From: Sphingobacteriales bacterium 50-39
GTDB lineage: Bacteria > Bacteroidota > Bacteroidia > Chitinophagales > Chitinophagaceae
Reading direction: 5' to 3'
NCBI GenBank assembly: GCA_001898505.1
Contig: MKTZ01000025.1
Coordinates: 1-64,000 of the forward strand
Length of the DNA stretch: 64,000 nucleotides
Shown: positions 60,659-64,000 of the stretch, one piece after another
How the letters are laid out: each line of letters opens with the position of its first letter
How positions within the stretch are numbered: the stretch's first letter is position 1
Notes under the pieces: generated by a model
Told to the model about the DNA's origin: nothing
Database searches by the model: none
Seen by the model: the letters and a program-made list of their open reading frames with translations, nothing else
Made by a program: the position numbers and the translations under genes

Positions 60659-62651
60659 AGAGGAAGAATCTATTGGAGACATCTCCTTTCAGCAGACGAA
60701 GATAGCGCAATCCTATCACCGGTCCGGTCCTGACACGTCCTATCTGCAGATCGGCAAAGGGTGCGGCATTCCAGGTATGCAGCCAAAGGGTCTTTGATTG
60801 CTGAAAGGTGCTGGCCGCGCTCGGGGTAATGGGCGGCAAGGTGGTGTTCATGTAGACCTTATATTCCTTTGTGGCCTGCTCGGATATGTTCACCATTACC
60901 TGGGCGCCCACACCAAAACCTATCCAATTGCAGAGGTTGTACCGGAAGTGCAGGGGCGTCACTTCAAAGCTGTTCTTTTTTATCGTGGTCTTTGTCTCTC
61001 TGCCTACGATGAGATATTTCCCTATACCGATGACCGTGTCCGTTTGGTCCTGTGTGACGCCTGTGGTGCTGTTATCCTGCTGAAGCAGTCCTGCAAAGGC
61101 TTCCACCTGGAAGTAAGGGCGGGAAGGGGAGAACGGTGACAAAACGTATCCCAACTGTAATGATCCGTTGGTGGAATAATTGCCGTTGGAGGGAGAATAG
61201 ACATACCCTGCCATGATGCCCGGAGAGATACCTTTTATGAAACGGGCCGTGCTTTTGTTGGTGAAGACTGGCTCGTTCCTGTCGAATACGATGGCGGCCT
61301 TTGTGCTAAAGGGGATCTTCTTTGGCTTTTTCTTAAATCGTATGGTATATTCCACGAATCCTTTTGTAGAGTCCTTGTCTGTGACTCCCTGCTGGTTAAG
61401 ACCCGGCAGGTAAATATTATTGAACACGAAATAAAGGCTGTCGTCCTTGCGGATGGTATCGATGCAGCTCTGACTATTGTATGCAGCGTCGCACCATTTA
61501 CAGACAGGGCTCATGCTTTTCAGCTGTACGCTGCTGCTGTTGAGCTGGGGAGGTATTGCCATGCCGATGGCGATCCTTTTAGCGGGGCCCCTTCCCGTGT
61601 TTTGGAAATGGATGGTGTAGGTGATCTCTTTTTTCTTGCCCATCAGCCGGTAGTTGATCCGCCGCGGCTTTATCTGCATATAGTTAGGGTCGTGGGATGC
61701 TACTACGGCTACTTCCAGCCGGTGGAGTTCCGGCGGGTAGGAGGGGTCATCGGGCACCATCATAGCCGTGAGGGTCACCGTGGCATTGGTATCCTGGATC
61801 ATGGTAGGCAGGGTATTCAGGTCCATGAATACAAATCTTTCTTCGTTATTGTGTATGCCGGAGAAATGGAGGACCGTATGTCCCGTGTACTCTTTTTGTA
61901 AACTTGTCAAAAGAGATTGCGCCTGGGTGGTGTAATTAGGGGATACGTCATAGGCGACCTCCGGACCGGAGGGGTGAAAGGCTTGGTTCGTGAGGCCGTG
62001 CTCTTGCCCCTCCTGTGATCCGTCCGTCCGGGCCAGGTATTCTCCGTCCCGTGTTTCGAGGCTGGCCATCAGGGAGCCAAGCGAGCTGCTGTCCTCATTG
62101 TTATAATATCTTTTTTCCGCCAGATCGAACCCTTTCTGACCGAACTGCCGCTCGTTATAGAAGAGGACAAGGGTGCCGGAAAGGCTGTCCGTCTGTGTGC
62201 TGCGATAGCCCATGATCGCTACAAAGTCTTCACCCGGCCGTGGATTACGGTTTATCTTCATTTCGATGTTGCCGGAGCCATGAAAGAAATGGGAGGCCCA
62301 GACATTGCCCGGGACTTTCTTTTTTATTTTCACCGGGCGGGGGCGGGTGGGGGGCGCCTTGCCGTCGTCATAGTTATTGGTGGCATAGAGCCGGACCTGG
62401 TAGATACCCGTATCGCGATAGGCATATAAGGGTTCTTTGTCAAAGCTGAAGCGGCCGTCGCCCAACTCCCAGAAATAGGTGTAGAAAGCTGCAGGCGCTC
62501 CGGCGATCTGCCTGAGAGGGCGAAGCTGGGATGAGAAATGGACGCTGTCGCCGGCTTCCTCGACATGGATCACCGGCGGGATCGAGTCCTGTGCCCGGGC
62601 GATGCAGGATGTTACCAGCAAGGATGCTATGACAAGTACGGGTTTCAGCAT
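60639..62651 (-). CDS. Lipoprotein with PKD domain and C-terminal outer-membrane-like region
   Basis: About 670 residues from the ATG at 62651, which begins a lipoprotein signal (LVIASLLVTSC). A PKD domain lies at about 30-120 (FYTYFWELGDGRFSFDKEPLYAYRDTGIYQVRLYATN). A DUF11-like conserved-repeat segment at about 345-480 contains KKKEITYTIHFQNTGRGPAKRIAI. The last 200 residues have alternating amphipathic strands (GMAGYV-type start IMAGYVYSPSNGNYSTNGSLQLGYVLS to final FLYAGIKL) suggesting a beta-barrel or surface domain. Partner of the CHAT protein downstream. Confidence 0.75.
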   Translation of the reverse strand: MLKPVLVIASLLVTSCIARAQDSIPPVIHVEEAGDSVHFSSQLRPLRQIAGAPAAFYTYFWELGDGRFSFDKEPLYAYRDTGIYQVRLYATNNYDDGKAPPTRPRPVKIKKKVPGNVWASHFFHGSGNIEMKINRNPRPGEDFVAIMGYRSTQTDSLSGTLVLFYNERQFGQKGFDLAEKRYYNNEDSSSLGSLMASLETRDGEYLARTDGSQEGQEHGLTNQAFHPSGPEVAYDVSPNYTTQAQSLLTSLQKEYTGHTVLHFSGIHNNEERFVFMDLNTLPTMIQDTNATVTLTAMMVPDDPSYPPELHRLEVAVVASHDPNYMQIKPRRINYRLMGKKKEITYTIHFQNTGRGPAKRIAIGMAIPPQLNSSSVQLKSMSPVCKWCDAAYNSQSCIDTIRKDDSLYFVFNNIYLPGLNQQGVTDKDSTKGFVEYTIRFKKKPKKIPFSTKAAIVFDRNEPVFTNKSTARFIKGISPGIMAGYVYSPSNGNYSTNGSLQLGYVLSPFSPSRPYFQVEAFAGLLQQDNSTTGVTQDQTDTVIGIGKYLIVGRETKTTIKKNSFEVTPLHFRYNLCNWIGFGVGAQVMVNISEQATKEYKVYMNTTLPPITPSAASTFQQSKTLWLHTWNAAPFADLQIGRVRTGPVIGLRYLRLLKGDVSNRFFLYAGIKL

Positions 62652-62674
62652 TGGTAAATATAGGGAAGTTAACG

Positions 62675-62706
62675 AAAAATAGAGCCTATACATTGTATAG
62701 ACTCTA
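62675..62706 (-). terminator. Terminator after the lipoprotein gene
   Basis: Eleven-base arms (62696-62706 and 62680-62690) pair with one mismatch around a 5-base loop on the minus strand, followed by ATTTTTC. It lies 19 bases after the stop codon of the gene ending at 62725 and separates it from the PKD/CHAT pair. Confidence 0.75.
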
Positions 62707-62724
62707 TATATGTATCGATCCGTC

Positions 62725-63786
62725 CTACTTGGTATTCATTTGCGTGATCAAGCTCACCATGGTGCTTTCAGAAACTTCCTGGGGGTCGAAGGTAAAGGTC
62801 GTATAGTTGTTGCTGCCGGAAGGGGCAGGAATGGTAACGTCCTTCATATCCGCATAGAACTTGCCATTGATGGTGCTCATGGCCAGGAAGGTGCCCTGCA
62901 TGCCGATAGGCATAGATTGCTGATAGCTGTAGAATCCCTGGTAGCCGGCAGGGGCGTTGAGGATGACGTCATACAGCCTGATCAGTGTGTTCTGGTTATG
63001 GGGTTTGAAGAAAAGGATCGTAGGCTGATCGCCCTGATAGCTTTGCTGTGTCCGGGCATTATAGTGGCTGGTAAAATAGCCCAGCACCGTGGTCTTCGGG
63101 TCGGAAGGGTTGCCGATGATCTGGTCGCAGTTCTTCCATTGTACCAGGCTGTCGATGGTAAAGTTCAGGGTACCATTGGAGCCATTGAAAAAAGCATAGC
63201 TTTCTGTGGTCAGCTGGTCCCATACAATGCCTTTGTTCACCGACATCTGTACGCTAAGCGTGACCTGTACGTTCAGGTAATCATACCCGCTGACAGAGGT
63301 GGTGATGGCGGAGTCACCGCTCCACATGGGTATCTCCTGACCATTGGGTTTGGCCTTGACCGCGACCTTGATGCCGCTGTCCTTTTTCAACTGCAGATCC
63401 AGGTTATTCTGGGCGGCCTTGATAAAGAACTCGCCATAGGAGGCCAGCAACTTACCGTCGCGGGTAAGCGTGGGTTTGTTGCTAAAGATCATGTCAGCAG
63501 GGGAGCTGATCTCTTTTATGCTGACCGTCACATTACCTGTTACGGAAGCTCCCGCTTTTGTCTGGAAAGCGCCCGCTGGTATTGTATATGTGGTGCCATT
63601 AGACGAGGTGATCACGGCGCCGGCATCTGCATTAATATTAAAATTTTGGAATGCGGGGCCGTTGTTCTTCATAAATGCAGCCATGTTCTCTCCGTCCGCA
63701 TTGTTCTGCTGCGGAGCGGGCGTATCGCTTTTTTTGCAGGCGACCATCGTAAGGGCCGCGCTGATGATGAGTGTAATCTTTTTCAT
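62725..63786 (-). CDS. Putative surface lipoprotein of unknown function
   Basis: 353 residues with lipobox MVAC (Cys at 17), then a flexible linker (KKSDTPAPQQNNADGE). A ZU5-like beta module is suggested by GAVITSSNGTTYTIPAGAFQTKAGASVTGNVTVSIKEI (about 55-92), which is a frequent feature of Bacteroidota surface lipoproteins. Remaining part is beta-rich without recognised motif. Divergent from a sigma factor gene. Confidence 0.78.
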   Translation of the reverse strand: MKKITLIISAALTMVACKKSDTPAPQQNNADGENMAAFMKNNGPAFQNFNINADAGAVITSSNGTTYTIPAGAFQTKAGASVTGNVTVSIKEISSPADMIFSNKPTLTRDGKLLASYGEFFIKAAQNNLDLQLKKDSGIKVAVKAKPNGQEIPMWSGDSAITTSVSGYDYLNVQVTLSVQMSVNKGIVWDQLTTESYAFFNGSNGTLNFTIDSLVQWKNCDQIIGNPSDPKTTVLGYFTSHYNARTQQSYQGDQPTILFFKPHNQNTLIRLYDVILNAPAGYQGFYSYQQSMPIGMQGTFLAMSTINGKFYADMKDVTIPAPSGSNNYTTFTFDPQEVSESTMVSLITQMNTK

Positions 63787-63877
63787 AAAAGGAGTGTTGT
63801 TTGGGTCATATCAACAGGGCGCGCCGGATGTTACCCCCCCTTTTGGCCTTTTTTTTCGATATTCGCCAAAAACCTCG

Positions 63878-64000
63878 ATGGCCATCCATCCCGATCAGCG
63901 CTACCTAGAAGGCTTGTTAAGTAATGATAATCAATTGGTTGATGAAATTTACCGGCTTTTTTCACCCGGGATCCGAAGCTGGATCATACAAAACAGCGGT
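63878..64000 (+). CDS. ECF sigma factor, N-terminal fragment at the window edge
   Basis: Open from ATG 63878 to the window end, 41 codons: MAIHPDQRYLEGLLSNDNQL then VDEIYRLFSPGIRSWIIQNSG. The pattern of a short head, LL-x-ND and an IYxxFxxxIxxxIxxN helix matches region 2 of Bacteroidota sigma-70 ECF factors. The gene continues beyond the window. Upstream 91 bases are shared with the divergent lipoprotein gene. Confidence 0.65.
   Translation, partial: MAIHPDQRYLEGLLSNDNQLVDEIYRLFSPGIRSWIIQNSG

Overview
The window reads as a chromosomal segment of a Bacteroidota bacterium, most likely a Chitinophagaceae relative. This is inferred from a FecI/FecR/SusC/SusD locus with an STN-bearing SusC, a SprE/PorW-type gliding and type IX secretion lipoprotein, DUF4974-type FecR, NIPSNAP and DUF3471 proteins, TAnnTTTG-type -7 promoter elements, and near absence of Shine-Dalgarno sites. 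No rRNA, tRNA, CRISPR array or intact insertion sequence was seen. Gene density is high and both strands are used in short operons.

Layout. 1-8.5 kb: universal stress protein, SMC condensin, a DUF486 membrane protein, a YCF48-type beta-propeller, two lipoproteins (one frameshifted) and class I aldolase. 8.7-17 kb: ECF sigma factor, FecR anti-sigma, SusC, SusD and a Tat-type metallophosphoesterase. 17-20.2 kb: class II aldolase, an unrecognised gene, then an 890-base gene-free stretch full of repeats. 20.2-27.4 kb: cystathionine beta-synthase, Tex, an anti-sigma/ECF sigma pair divergent from a DUF6249 membrane protein, and a CtpA-type protease. 27.5-29.8 kb: a BadF/NagK-type kinase, MurQ and a small conserved protein (murein recycling). 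29.8-39.5 kb: an aromatic amino acid operon, pheA - aminotransferase - tyrA - DEAD-box helicase - aroG/chorismate mutase fusion - IS200-like gene - aroB - aroA - aroC. 39.6-51.2 kb: envelope genes (L,D-transpeptidase, RlpA, PBP1A, SprE/PorW, bactofilin), Dps, AtpZ/AtpI-like proteins and a SprT-like protease. 51.2-58 kb: repeat-bearing spacer, NIPSNAP protein, serine hydrolase, a sugar-acid dehydratase and a gluconate symporter. 58-64 kb: a membrane-anchored CHAT/TPR protein beside a PKD protein, a lipoprotein and the start of another ECF sigma factor.

The most notable system is the aromatic operon. Its 220-base leader encodes a 30-residue peptide in which 11 of 12 consecutive residues are Tyr or Phe, followed by mutually exclusive pairings that end in a strong hairpin 7 bases before the pheA start. 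This has the hallmarks of ribosome-mediated attenuation controlling the whole Phe/Tyr/chorismate pathway. The same operon carries, packed between aroG and aroB with no spacer, an IS200-type HUH transposase homologue whose catalytic tyrosine position is phenylalanine, so it looks domesticated. Secondary points are repeated GTAACC-N16-(C/A)GTC promoters around an ECF sigma factor, a dispersed repeat family in at least four copies, tandem hairpins over the SusC start, and a frameshifted lipoprotein gene.
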